Assembly (NCBI GenBank): GCA_019358875.1
Contig: JAHHIF010000032.1
Coordinates: 1-64,000, forward strand
DNA length: 64,000 nt
Direction of reading: 5' to 3'
Origin: Symplocastrum torsivum CPER-KK1
GTDB taxonomy: Bacteria > Cyanobacteriota > Cyanobacteriia > Cyanobacteriales > Coleofasciculaceae
Below, piece by piece: positions 52,223 through 61,500 of this stretch. Numbering within the stretch: position 1 is the first letter of the stretch; every line of letters begins with the position of its first letter. The notes under the pieces were generated by a model. The model saw only the letters and a list, made by a program, of their open reading frames with translations. It did no database searches and was not told the origin of the DNA. Both the position numbers and the translations under genes were made by a program.

Positions 52223-53575
52223 TTAATATCGTTCTAACAAAAGCTTTACTTCCTCTTCCATCTCTAGATCTTTCATTGCCTCCCACTCCGCTTTGCGTAC
52301 AGCTAGGTAGGCTTGAGCAAGTTCTGTACCTAAGGCATCTAAGAGAATGTTGTCGCTGCTAAGTTGCTCAATCGACAGACCTAAGTTGATGGGCAACAAA
52401 TCAATGCCACGGGTATTGCGTTCTGACTCGCTTAAGTGTCCAGGGTCTACTGATACAGCTTCTCCTAGCTCAAAACAGTGTCGTACACCATCCAGTCCTG
52501 CTGCAATGACTGCACCTAAAGCTAGATAAGGATTGGCAGAGGCATCTACCGTCTTGAGTTCAAAATGCGTGGGACTCTCTTCTTCAGGATTACTCGGTAC
52601 TCTTATTGCCGCCTCACGATTATCCATTCCCCAACAGCGAAATGCCCCACTCCAAGACTGGGGACGAATCCGTCGATAGGAGTTGGTGCTGGGTGTTGTC
52701 AGTGCCATCAGTGCTGGGAGGTGGTGGAGAATTCCGGCAATAAAGCGACGAGCAATTTCTGAAAGTTCTCCCTGGCTGTCTAAATTTGGTAAGAGATTCT
52801 GTCCATCATGCCAAAGGCTGAGGTGGAGGTGGCAGCCACTACCTGCTTTGTTAGCAAAGATTTTGGGTAAGAATGAGGCTTTGAGATTGTGTTGAAGTGC
52901 GATCGCTCTTATCGTCTCACGAAAGGCAATTTGCTGATCGGCTGCTGTTAACGCTTTAGAATAAAGGATCGAAATTTCCTGCTGTCCTGGCCCCGACTCT
53001 GGATAATATTGCTCCACTAGCATTCCTTGCTGTACAAGTGCTTCTGCCATTGCATCAATCACTGACTGATGCAAATCCATCGCTAAGGTTGAGGCAAAAA
53101 CCGTCTCGTCTGCTGGCACAATCCCCTCTGTTGTTTGCCGCAACAGGTAGAACTCATTCTCGAACGCCGCAATCACTTCCAACCCCTCACTTTTCGCCTC
53201 AGCAATCATCTTTTTGAGGAAGTTCCGAGGGCAGAGGTTCCAAGGTTGACCATCTTTGACCATATCTCCTATCACACGAGCGTGACGAGGAGCATAGGGT
53301 AAGGGTGTAAAGGTATTCCAGTCTGGCACCAAGCGCACTTCACCCACTGGCCCCAGACCACTACCAGGTGCTGGTGCATCATACATTACAGGAACAGCTT
53401 GCTGAGCGGCTGAGATACCAACACCATTATTGAGGTAGTCAGACAACGTAACTCGGTGTACCGCCTTGCCGCGTATGATGTTTGCATTGTCACACCAGAG
53501 AATGCGAACAAACCGAATACCAACATCATCGAGAGCTTGCAGGATTTCGCGGTTCATGCGTTTGTACTTTGTCAT
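52223..53575 (-). CDS. Glutamine-synthetase-like ligase
   Basis: A protein of about 450 residues of the glutamine synthetase superfamily, closest in look to the PuuA/FluG-like branch that ligates glutamate to amines. Visible motifs are RILWCDNANIIRGKAV at the N-terminus, FENEFYLL, ESGPGQQEIS, KAGSGCHLHLSLW and DNREAAIRVP, the glutamate- and ATP-binding sites. It is not the main GlnA by its N-terminal and adenylylation-region pattern. ATG 53575 is used; an upstream TTG would add 15 residues. A gamma-glutamyl-amine role would fit the neighbouring amidohydrolase, but this is inference. Confidence 0.85.
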   Translation of the reverse strand: MTKYKRMNREILQALDDVGIRFVRILWCDNANIIRGKAVHRVTLSDYLNNGVGISAAQQAVPVMYDAPAPGSGLGPVGEVRLVPDWNTFTPLPYAPRHARVIGDMVKDGQPWNLCPRNFLKKMIAEAKSEGLEVIAAFENEFYLLRQTTEGIVPADETVFASTLAMDLHQSVIDAMAEALVQQGMLVEQYYPESGPGQQEISILYSKALTAADQQIAFRETIRAIALQHNLKASFLPKIFANKAGSGCHLHLSLWHDGQNLLPNLDSQGELSEIARRFIAGILHHLPALMALTTPSTNSYRRIRPQSWSGAFRCWGMDNREAAIRVPSNPEEESPTHFELKTVDASANPYLALGAVIAAGLDGVRHCFELGEAVSVDPGHLSESERNTRGIDLLPINLGLSIEQLSSDNILLDALGTELAQAYLAVRKAEWEAMKDLEMEEEVKLLLERY

Positions 53576-53620
53576 TATCTGTACATTGCAAATTACCACG
53601 CTCCTTAGCACAATTGACAA

Positions 53621-53948
53621 ACATCGCAGCTTGTTGTTGACGTTGACGGTTAATTGTTGACTGGAACGCGGTTAAACCCCGCCTCTATGCCCCATTTTCG
53701 GAAAAAAGGCGCAAGCGTCATCCGGCAATTAGTGAACAATCGTCGAACAAGGGAACCTAAAACTGCTTAACGAGCATGTATAGCCATCAGCGGTCAGCTT
53801 TGGGTCAAATCGGCTCTAGTTAAGGAACGCTCTTCTCCCCTTAATTTCCTAACGTTCGTGGCTACTGCTATACAAACACTTTCTGAGAAGAAGTCGCAAG
53901 CGATCGCAATTTTTTCCTATCCTAGAAAAATACAGCAACCGCCAAGGC
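53621..53948. other. Intergenic region without recognised feature
   Basis: About 330 bases between the ligase gene's start and the end of the Uma2-type gene. There is one GCGATCGC site and short G/C hairpins such as GCGGTTAAACCCCGC, but no gene, RNA or clear promoter that I can support. Confidence 0.5.
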
Positions 53949-54788
53949 TCAAATGAGATCGGGATCGATCCCCTGTGATCGCAAATACGCCGCTAATCGC
54001 TCTTTGTGTTGCTGTTCTTGCTCGGCGCGTTGCCGTTCTGCTTCAGCTCGTTGGCTCTCAGCGTCAGCTCGTTGGCGTTCTTGTTCGGTATGGAGACGTT
54101 CGAGTTTGGCTTGCTCGCTACCTGTTAGCAACAAATTTCCCTGATTATCCCACCAACGCAACCATCGCTGGGTTTGATTTTGATAGCTGCCTTCCCAGAC
54201 ACCCAATTCTACTCCCATTAGTTCGATCGTGTAATGTCCGCGCTCGTTGGGTTCCAAGCGACGATAGCGAGTGTTGACCCAGTTATAAACTTCCAGTTCG
54301 CTGGTTTTAATGATGTAGATAGCGTAATAGGGAATCCGGATAATCTGCTCGTAGACCCAAAATTTTCCCGGCTTCTGGTTAATCCCTTCTGGTAGACGAG
54401 ACAAAGGGGTATTGTCTCGTTCTTCAGAACCATCACTACTAGCAAACTCGATCGCAATCAGTGGCACAATATACTCTCGCCACAACACATAAGAGCGGCG
54501 AATTTCGCCATCAAAAAGGGGCGGAACGTTAGGAACGTAGAACCAGTCAGGAGCTTCTGCACCACGTTCAGGAGGCTCAGTTTCGCGACAGTAGATGCCA
54601 CAATCTTGCCCGATCGCATACTCTCCGTCCGGGTGGAGGGTTTGCAGTGTGGTTTCCAGGGAATCGGTGAGTAGGATACTCTGGGGATGTTCTTGGAAGT
54701 TTTCCACAAACGTGCCGTCGGAGTCGGGGAGTTGGGTAGGGTCGGGAAAGGCGGGGGGCAACGTTGTGGGGTTGAGGCTTTTGGTCAT
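53949..54788 (-). CDS. Uma2 family protein (DUF820, PD-(D/E)XK nuclease-like)
   Basis: A protein of about 279 residues. The N-terminal two thirds match the cyanobacterial Uma2/DUF820 family (APDWFYVPNVPP, VLWREYIVPLIAIEFASSDGSEERD, GKFWVYEQIIRIPYYAIY, ELEVYNW), with the E-x-A-type core of a restriction-endonuclease fold. The C-terminus is a charged coiled coil (repeats of QRADAESQRAEAERQRAE type) ending LRSQGIDPD, also usual in this family. Biological role is unknown. ATG 54788 is chosen over an upstream TTG. The family is often present in dozens of copies per cyanobacterial genome. Confidence 0.85.
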   Translation of the reverse strand: MTKSLNPTTLPPAFPDPTQLPDSDGTFVENFQEHPQSILLTDSLETTLQTLHPDGEYAIGQDCGIYCRETEPPERGAEAPDWFYVPNVPPLFDGEIRRSYVLWREYIVPLIAIEFASSDGSEERDNTPLSRLPEGINQKPGKFWVYEQIIRIPYYAIYIIKTSELEVYNWVNTRYRRLEPNERGHYTIELMGVELGVWEGSYQNQTQRWLRWWDNQGNLLLTGSEQAKLERLHTEQERQRADAESQRAEAERQRAEQEQQHKERLAAYLRSQGIDPDLI

Positions 54789-54858
54789 GGGTGTCAACTA
54801 TCCACTCGTGAAAGGACAGATGCTCTTTTACAGCATAGCGATTTTAGATCAAGGGACT

Positions 54859-55128
54859 TTAGACCGTCTGATATTCCAGTTTCGGTTGGGCGAGGTAAAC
54901 ACTGGTGTGATATGCCAGATAAACTAAGCCATGTTCATCGCGATCGCGTTCGTAGATTTGCTTCAAACCTAAGACAAGCTGCTGTTGTGCCTCTCCTTTA
55001 TCTGCGGCTACTAGTTGTGATGGATTACCCAATCCGGCGAGTAAAGTAGCGATCGCTTCTTTGGGATAACTGGGTCTATACTTTGCCTAAGCTGTTGCGC
55101 GATCGGAAAATTGCTCCAGTGGATTCAT
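54859..55128 (-). pseudogene. SAM-dependent methyltransferase remnant (head joined to tail)
   Basis: On the minus strand an ATG at 55128 opens MNPLEQFSDRATA, then a stop, then in the same frame AKYRPSYPKEAIATLLAGLG and NPSQLVAAD. This is the usual start of class I methyltransferases (QFSDRA..YAKYRPSYP). It runs straight into GEAQQQLVLGLKQIYERDRD and HGLVYLAYHTSVYLAQP, which look like the C-terminal end of the same family, and stops at 54859. The SAM-binding GxGxG part and the middle of the protein are missing. It cannot be functional. Confidence 0.65.
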
Positions 55129-55326
55129 TGAGTGTAATGGGGTTGTTTCAGGGTTAGTTTCGTTCACGAGCGTCACCAACTATTACTACTTCTCGATAGA
55201 TTTAAAATTTAAGAAGCAAGATACAAAGCAAAACATCTTAATATCTAACTAACGCTGGAAGAACCCCACTACTATCTTTGGAGTTTAATTGAACCCAACG
55301 ATTATAATCAAGGTCTTTAGATCATC

Positions 55327-55860
55327 ATGTCTAACGAAGTATCAGAAAATATTTTGGCTTTCTATCAAGGTCGCTCTCCCGACTCATCAGGGCGAATGCT
55401 AGAAGATATCTGGTTATGGGATTATCAAAAGCTGGAATATACACATGACTACATTCAGTGGCTCTTTCCTTTAAAAGAAAAGAGTCGATTTAACCGGAAC
55501 GCACCGATTCTGAATGATGAAGTAATTAAAGCGTTTAGGACACACGAGCAACTAAGATTACGATTGAGGAAATCACTCGAAGTAATGCTTCATTTTTACG
55601 GAATGCAATGCAACAAATTTGATGAGTCAGGTATCGAAATCACAAAGTCTGATAATTATCTAGAGAGAAAACTAAACTGGATTGAGGAGGGAAATCACAA
55701 CTATCTTCGCCTCACTAGAATTCTGACCAGTTTGAGACTCCTTGGCTTAGAAGACTATGCTCAGGCTCTTTTCAAATGTTTAAACCAAATTTACATAGAA
55801 GAGAATAAGAACATTGGGAGTAAGACTTATTCTTATTGGGAAAGTACTGCTGAAGGCTAA
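55327..55860 (+). CDS. OGFr-domain protein
   Basis: A 177-residue protein matching the conserved domain of opioid growth factor receptor-like proteins, which also occurs in bacteria. Key parts are LAFYQGRSPDSSGRMLEDIW, THDYIQWLFPLKEKS, FNRNAPILNDEVIKAF and LEVMLHFYGMQ. The domain's role in bacteria is unknown. There is no signal peptide or membrane segment. It is a single gene, with no clear operon partner. Confidence 0.8.
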   Translation: MSNEVSENILAFYQGRSPDSSGRMLEDIWLWDYQKLEYTHDYIQWLFPLKEKSRFNRNAPILNDEVIKAFRTHEQLRLRLRKSLEVMLHFYGMQCNKFDESGIEITKSDNYLERKLNWIEEGNHNYLRLTRILTSLRLLGLEDYAQALFKCLNQIYIEENKNIGSKTYSYWESTAEG

Positions 55861-55934
55861 CGAGTTAAATAACTAACGGTGTAGCAAAGACGCAATGAGT
55901 TACACTCCATCTACTTATATAGGATAGCCAACTG

Positions 55935-57302
55935 TTAAGAAGAAGGATGAGAAACCCGGATAATTTGATTCGGTTTTGGTGATTCAATTGTGGCAGTTTT
56001 ACCATCAGTCCAGCGCACTTCAACGTGTTTAACAAAAGGGTTCTTACCAAGTCCGAAATGGGCGACAGGTTCCATCTGGCAGAGATAGCCACTACCTGCA
56101 TCAATTACTCGTCGTTGAGTTCTATCTTCGCCAACTAAGGTAACAATTGCTCCTCTTGCAGGGGCACCTTGAGCTGTTAGTGGTAGCACCCTAAGCCAAG
56201 AGTTATCGTTTTTTGGTGGAGAATAGAGCGTCATGGGTTGAGAACCCGATTCTCCATGACTAATGAACACAGCAAGCTGACCATCTTCATCTAAATCACC
56301 AACGGCAGCACCTGTCCCCCAACCATCCGGTTCCCAAGCATCGCCAGTATCAATCATCTTCCAGTTGTCACCTTGGCGTGCAAACAAGCGATTAGGTTCA
56401 CCAATATTGTTGAAAAACAATTCTTCATAACCATCATTATCAAAATCAGCAGCAATCACAGTACGAATACGAGATGGCATTGCCATGTCTGGAGAGGCGA
56501 CTTCTTTAAATTTTCCCGGTTCCTGTTGCAAGTACATCCGGTGTCGTCCTTGCCAATTGCCGTACACAATATCAAATCGACCATCTTCATCAGCATCCAA
56601 AACAGCTAAACCGCGACCATTTTGGTAGGGATCACTGATACCCGCTAATTCCGCAATCTCTTCAAACGTACCATCGCCTTGGTTGCAAAATAAAAAGTTC
56701 GGTCCCCGCTCATTTGTCGTAAAAATATCCATGCGATCGGAAACTAAGGGCAGTGAAATAATTCCCCGTCCACCCGTTGTTAAATCCAATCCGGCTTCTG
56801 GTGCAACATCAACCAGCCGACCGTTATCATCCAACTCATACAACCGCATTGGGCTGCCATAATTGGCAATAAAAAAACCATACTTTCCATTACCATGGCG
56901 GTCTATACAAATCACCGAACGACCTGCTGTGAGATTGAGGACGTTTTGATTTTCGGGTAAGGAAAATAAATCTACCCATTTCCCATCTTGGTAATCAAAC
57001 AATCTATCGGCAAATTGCTTTCGTCCTGCGTAGGAGTCGGTATTCAATACATAAATTTCTTCTCGTCCATCCCCATCAATGTCACCAGCCGCTACTCCAA
57101 TCGCTTGCCGTCCAGCATCGGCAAGAACATCATCGGCAATATTGACAAAACCCTCACCGTTATACTTCAGCACTAGGTTCGCACCGTTATAACCAGCGAC
57201 AAATAGCTCAAACGAGCCATCCCCATCGACATCAGTTACAGCAATGCCATAATTCATCTGCTTGGGATTATCTAGTAGGGCTTTGCTTTTGTCGATAAAC
57301 AT
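55935..57302 (-). CDS. CRTAC1-type FG-GAP/VCBS propeller with ASPIC/UnbV end
   Basis: A 455-residue protein built of FG-GAP/VCBS repeats. Calcium-binding loops of the DxDxDG type recur (TDVDGDGSFELF, GDIDGDGREEIY, LDADEDGRFDIV, ADFDNDGYEELF, GDLDEDGQLAVF), forming a beta-propeller. The C-terminus has the ASPIC/UnbV signature GSGYLCQMEPVAHFGLG and VEVRWTDGKTATIE. Most relatives carry a signal peptide; this one starts MFIDKSKALLDNP without one, so it may lack export or use another route. A binding or adhesion role is likely, with no visible catalytic motif. Confidence 0.85.
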   Translation of the reverse strand: MFIDKSKALLDNPKQMNYGIAVTDVDGDGSFELFVAGYNGANLVLKYNGEGFVNIADDVLADAGRQAIGVAAGDIDGDGREEIYVLNTDSYAGRKQFADRLFDYQDGKWVDLFSLPENQNVLNLTAGRSVICIDRHGNGKYGFFIANYGSPMRLYELDDNGRLVDVAPEAGLDLTTGGRGIISLPLVSDRMDIFTTNERGPNFLFCNQGDGTFEEIAELAGISDPYQNGRGLAVLDADEDGRFDIVYGNWQGRHRMYLQQEPGKFKEVASPDMAMPSRIRTVIAADFDNDGYEELFFNNIGEPNRLFARQGDNWKMIDTGDAWEPDGWGTGAAVGDLDEDGQLAVFISHGESGSQPMTLYSPPKNDNSWLRVLPLTAQGAPARGAIVTLVGEDRTQRRVIDAGSGYLCQMEPVAHFGLGKNPFVKHVEVRWTDGKTATIESPKPNQIIRVSHPSS

Positions 57303-57529
57303 TTTGATTAGTAGTTTCTGCCTTTTTCTTCGTCTTGGGGGTTATTCTCGCAGTTTGAGGCTCCTAGTTGCTCAGTCGTGAGGGGGGTTTGTAGAAGCTC
57401 ACTTTTTACAGGAAGCCTTGACCAGCGTGTGCCGTTTGGGTCAAAAAGGTTATTGTGCAAGAAATATTCCTTCTGCCTCCTATCTTCTACCTTCTTGCAC
57501 TAGGGACTGGCGACTGGAAACCTGATTCC

Positions 57530-58069
57530 TTATTTGCCGCTACGGTGTTCTCGCTTTTGCTTTGCCCGATGTCGCAATGTCTGGGCTAGTAATGCTGCTT
57601 CGCGTTCGGCTTGAAATAAATCTACTGCTCTTGATTGCAGCACAAATGACCCATCTGATTTTATTTCAACTTGTGGTACAACAGCAGCACGATACTCGCA
57701 GATAGCTGTACTTGTAGAGGATTTTTGGGTTGCTTGGATGGCTTTCCAATCTCGGTTGATATCAGAAGCGATCGCTTTTAATTCCAACACCGCTACTTCT
57801 AACTCAGCAGAAAGTCGATTAATCCGTTCTGCTTGACTTTCCAAGCGCCTCATTCCCTTACTCATTCGTTTGCGTAGCACCTCTAGAGACGATCCGACTG
57901 GAAAAGATAAAAGCGGTCTTTGCGGTTCACCAAGCTGTTGTGGTGGTGCTTTCACCATAGTTGGATGCGATCGCCCTTGTTTCCTTGGCTTCTTTTCTGA
58001 GACAGGGTTCCGATTGAGCGGAATGCACTTGGCTTGAATTCGTTGAATTCCTGCTTGCAGTTCTTTCAT
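57530..58069 (-). CDS. Basic coiled-coil protein of unknown function
   Basis: A 179-residue protein. The N-terminal 60 residues are basic and proline-rich. The middle is a coiled coil (MRRLESQAERINRLSAELEVAVLELKAI), then a short beta part (VVPQVEIKSDGSFVLQS) and a basic end (RHRAKQKREHRSGK). I do not recognise the family. There is no membrane segment. It stands alone on this strand, followed by a gap with inverted repeats. Confidence 0.55.
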   Translation of the reverse strand: MKELQAGIQRIQAKCIPLNRNPVSEKKPRKQGRSHPTMVKAPPQQLGEPQRPLLSFPVGSSLEVLRKRMSKGMRRLESQAERINRLSAELEVAVLELKAIASDINRDWKAIQATQKSSTSTAICEYRAAVVPQVEIKSDGSFVLQSRAVDLFQAEREAALLAQTLRHRAKQKREHRSGK

Positions 58070-58181
58070 GTCGGTTTGAGGCGCTACTAGCGACTGAAAA
58101 ATTACTGGTACATTTGTACTGTAAAACTACAAGAATAGCAACGACTATACCAATTGGTTTTAACAATGACACCCTTAGTAA

Positions 58182-58266
58182 GGTTCATGGTTCATAGTAG
58201 CCTTCGGCAACGGCTGCGCCGAACAGGGTTCATGGACAATCGAGCTATCAACAATGAACCATGAAC
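58182..58266. repeat. Inverted repeat element in the gap before the sensor kinase
   Basis: GGTTCATGGTTCAT (58182-58195) and ATGAACCATGAACC (58253-58266) are perfect 14-base inverted arms around a 57-base centre that has its own stem, TTCGGC with GCCGAA. Further GGTTCA/TGAAC words occur around 58439-58460. The whole 58070-58515 gap holds no gene. Confidence 0.65.
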
Positions 58267-58515
58267 CCTAGACCGTGCTAAGCCGCTCAGGGCTACTGCA
58301 CATGATTGTCTCCTGTCAACGTCTAAGTTCTGCACAAATCAATTTTTCTGGCATAGCCCTCGAGGAAAATGTTAGATTCGTAACGAACATTACAAATTTA
58401 TAATTTGGCTTTTTGGACTTTGGACAAAAAGAGCTATGGTTCACGATTCCTTGGTGAACTATGGCTTAGATTAATTGAATAGTATTCAACTTTTTAATCA
58501 GCAGTAATCCCAAAC

Positions 58516-61500
58516 ATGATTTCACTGCCAGATATCACAATTGTCAGCCAAATTTACGAAAGTTCTAATTCCCTTGTATACCGAGGTATCCTCAATAAAA
58601 ATCAGCAACCTCTGATTTTGAAACTCCTCAAAGAGGATTATCCCGCGCCAGCCGAACTCTATCGCTATCAGCAGGAATACGAAATCATTCGCCGTCTCAA
58701 TTTAGAAGAAACGATTAAAGCTTACGAACTGCGAAAATACCACAACACACAAGTCATGTTGTTGGAGGATGTTGGAGGAGAGTCCTTAAAAATCCTGATA
58801 GAGAAGCGTCCCTTTTCTTTGCCAGAGTTTCTCCACCTTGCTATCAAAATCGCAGATGCTTTAGGCAAAGTTCATCAAAAAAATGTAATTCAAAAAGATA
58901 TTAATCCATCTAATATTGTCTTAAATTCTCGAACGGGACAATTAAAACTTATTGATTTTGGACTATCTACCCTTTTACCTCAAGAGAATCCTAGCCTCAA
59001 AAGTCCTAATATTCTAGAAGGGACATTGGCTTATATGTCTCCCGAACAAACAGGACGGATGAATCGTTCACTTGACTACCGTAGCGATTTTTATTCTCTT
59101 GGTGTCACCTTTTATGAATTGCTAACCAACCAGCTTCCTTTTGAATCCGTCGATGCACTTGAGTTAGTTCATTGCCATATTGCTAAACAACCGATACCTC
59201 CTCATGAAATCAATCCAGAAATCCCCTTGACTGTCTCAGACATTGTCATGAAGTTGATGGCAAAAACGGCTGAAGAGCGATATCAGAGTGCTAGGGGAAT
59301 CAATGCCGATTTAGAAACTTGTCTTACTCAATATAAAAACGGTGTAATCCAAAGGTTTACTTTAGGATGCCAAGATACTTCTCCTCAATTACGAATTCCT
59401 CAAAAGCTTTATGGGAGAGAACCGCAGATTGAGAGTTTATTGACCGCCTTTGAGCGGACAAGTCTTGGGCAAACTGAACTCATGCTAATTTCTGGATACT
59501 CTGGTATTGGAAAATCAGCTTTAGTTCAGGAACTATATAAGCTTATCCCTCAGAAACGCGGATACTTTATTAAAGGAAAGTTTGACCAGTTTCACCGGGA
59601 TATTCCCTATCAGGCATTGGTCGCTGCCTTGCAAGAATTGGTGCGGCAATTGCTCACTGAACCTGAACTCCAATTACAACAATGGCGAGAGAGGATTGGG
59701 CGTGCACTAGGAGCCAACGGACAAATTATTATTGATATCATTCCAGACGTTGAACTGATTATTGGTAAACAGAAAACTATCCCGGAATTACCTTCAACAG
59801 AAGCAAAAAATCGGTTTAATTTAGTTTTTCAAAACTTTATTCAAGTCTTTTGTCAACAAGAGCATCTCCTCACTAAAGCTCCGGTCGTCCTATTTCTAGA
59901 CGATCTTCAGTGGACAGACACGGCTACGCTGCAATTGCTTCAGCTTATAATGACCCATGCTAATACTTACTATCTGTTTTTGATTGGAGCTTATCGAGAT
60001 AACGAAGTCAGCGCCACTCATCCTGCCATGCTGACCTTATCCGAGATGAACAAGCAGGGGGTAATAGTTAATCATCTCTCGCTTTCACCCCTAAATTTAA
60101 ACCAGGTTAATGAATTCATTGCGGATACCCTGAAGACTGAGTGCATCCATACGCAAAGATTAGCCGAGTTGGTTTGGGAAAAAACACAGGGGAATCCTTT
60201 TTTTGTCAAGGAGTTTCTCAAGTCGCTTTATGCAGAGCAATTCCTGAAATTTGATACTAATGCTGGAGCTTGGTCTTGGGATTTAGAAAAAATTATAACT
60301 AGGAGCATAACTGATAATGTTGTTGAATTAATGACAGAGAAAATTCAACGATTATCAGAGTCAGCACAAAGAATTTTACAGTTAGCCGCTTGTATTGGCA
60401 ACCAATTTGATTTAAGAACGCTTTCAATTATTAATGAAAATCCTCAAAAAGAAACGGCTCATGAATTATGGAATGCCATTCAAGCGGGATTGATATTACC
60501 TGTCGGGGATGATTACAAATTAATTCAAACAGATCGAGAATCAAATGAGTTAGAAATTACTTATAAATTTGCTCATGACCGCATCCAGCAAGCTGCCTAT
60601 TCCCTGATTCCCTCAGAGGACAAGCAAGCTGTGCGCTGGAAAATCGGGCAATTGTTGTTGCAAAATAATTCGCCACAGATACTCCAACAAAAGATTTTTG
60701 ATATTGTCAATCAACTTAACTTCGGTATTGAAGCAATTAACGTTCAATTAGAACGAGATAAACTCGCTCAATTAAATCTCATTGCTGGTAAAAAAGCGAA
60801 AGCATCAGCCGCTTGGGAATCGGCATCGAACTACTTAAGAATTGGTTTAGATTACCTCAGTGCAGATAGCTGGAGTCGTCAGTATAACCTAACTCTGGAA
60901 CTTTATGTGGAAGCAGCAGAAGTTGCTATCTTGAGTGGCAAGTTTGAGGAAATGGAAAAATTAGCTTCTGTTGTCCTGCAACAAGCCAGAACGCTGTTGG
61001 ATACAGTAAAAATCTATGGAGTTAAGATTCAAGCTTTTACTGTTCAGAACAAAGCCTTAGAAGCTATAGAAACAGCACTTTCAGTATTAAAGCTGTTGGG
61101 AATTCGCTTGCCAAGAAATCCCAATAAATTAGATATTTTAGTTGAACTGGTAAGGACAAAATTAAGTTTGGTAGGGAGACGAGTTGAAGATTTAATCAAC
61201 CTGCCGGAAATGACTGACTCTTACAAGCTAGCGGTAATGCGTATCCTATCGGATGTATTTTCTGCTGCCTATGTTGCGGCACCAAAACTATTTCCATTGT
61301 TGGCATTGAAACAGGTCAGTTTATCAATGAAATACGGCAATACAACGCTCTCTGCCTATGCCTATGCCACTTATGGACTCATTCTTTCTGGGGAAGCGGT
61401 AGGAGATATTGAAACTGGCTATCAATTTGGTCAACTGGCTCTTAGGTTGGTCGATAAGTTCAATGCCAAAGAACTCAAAGCTAGGACGTTATTTATCGTT

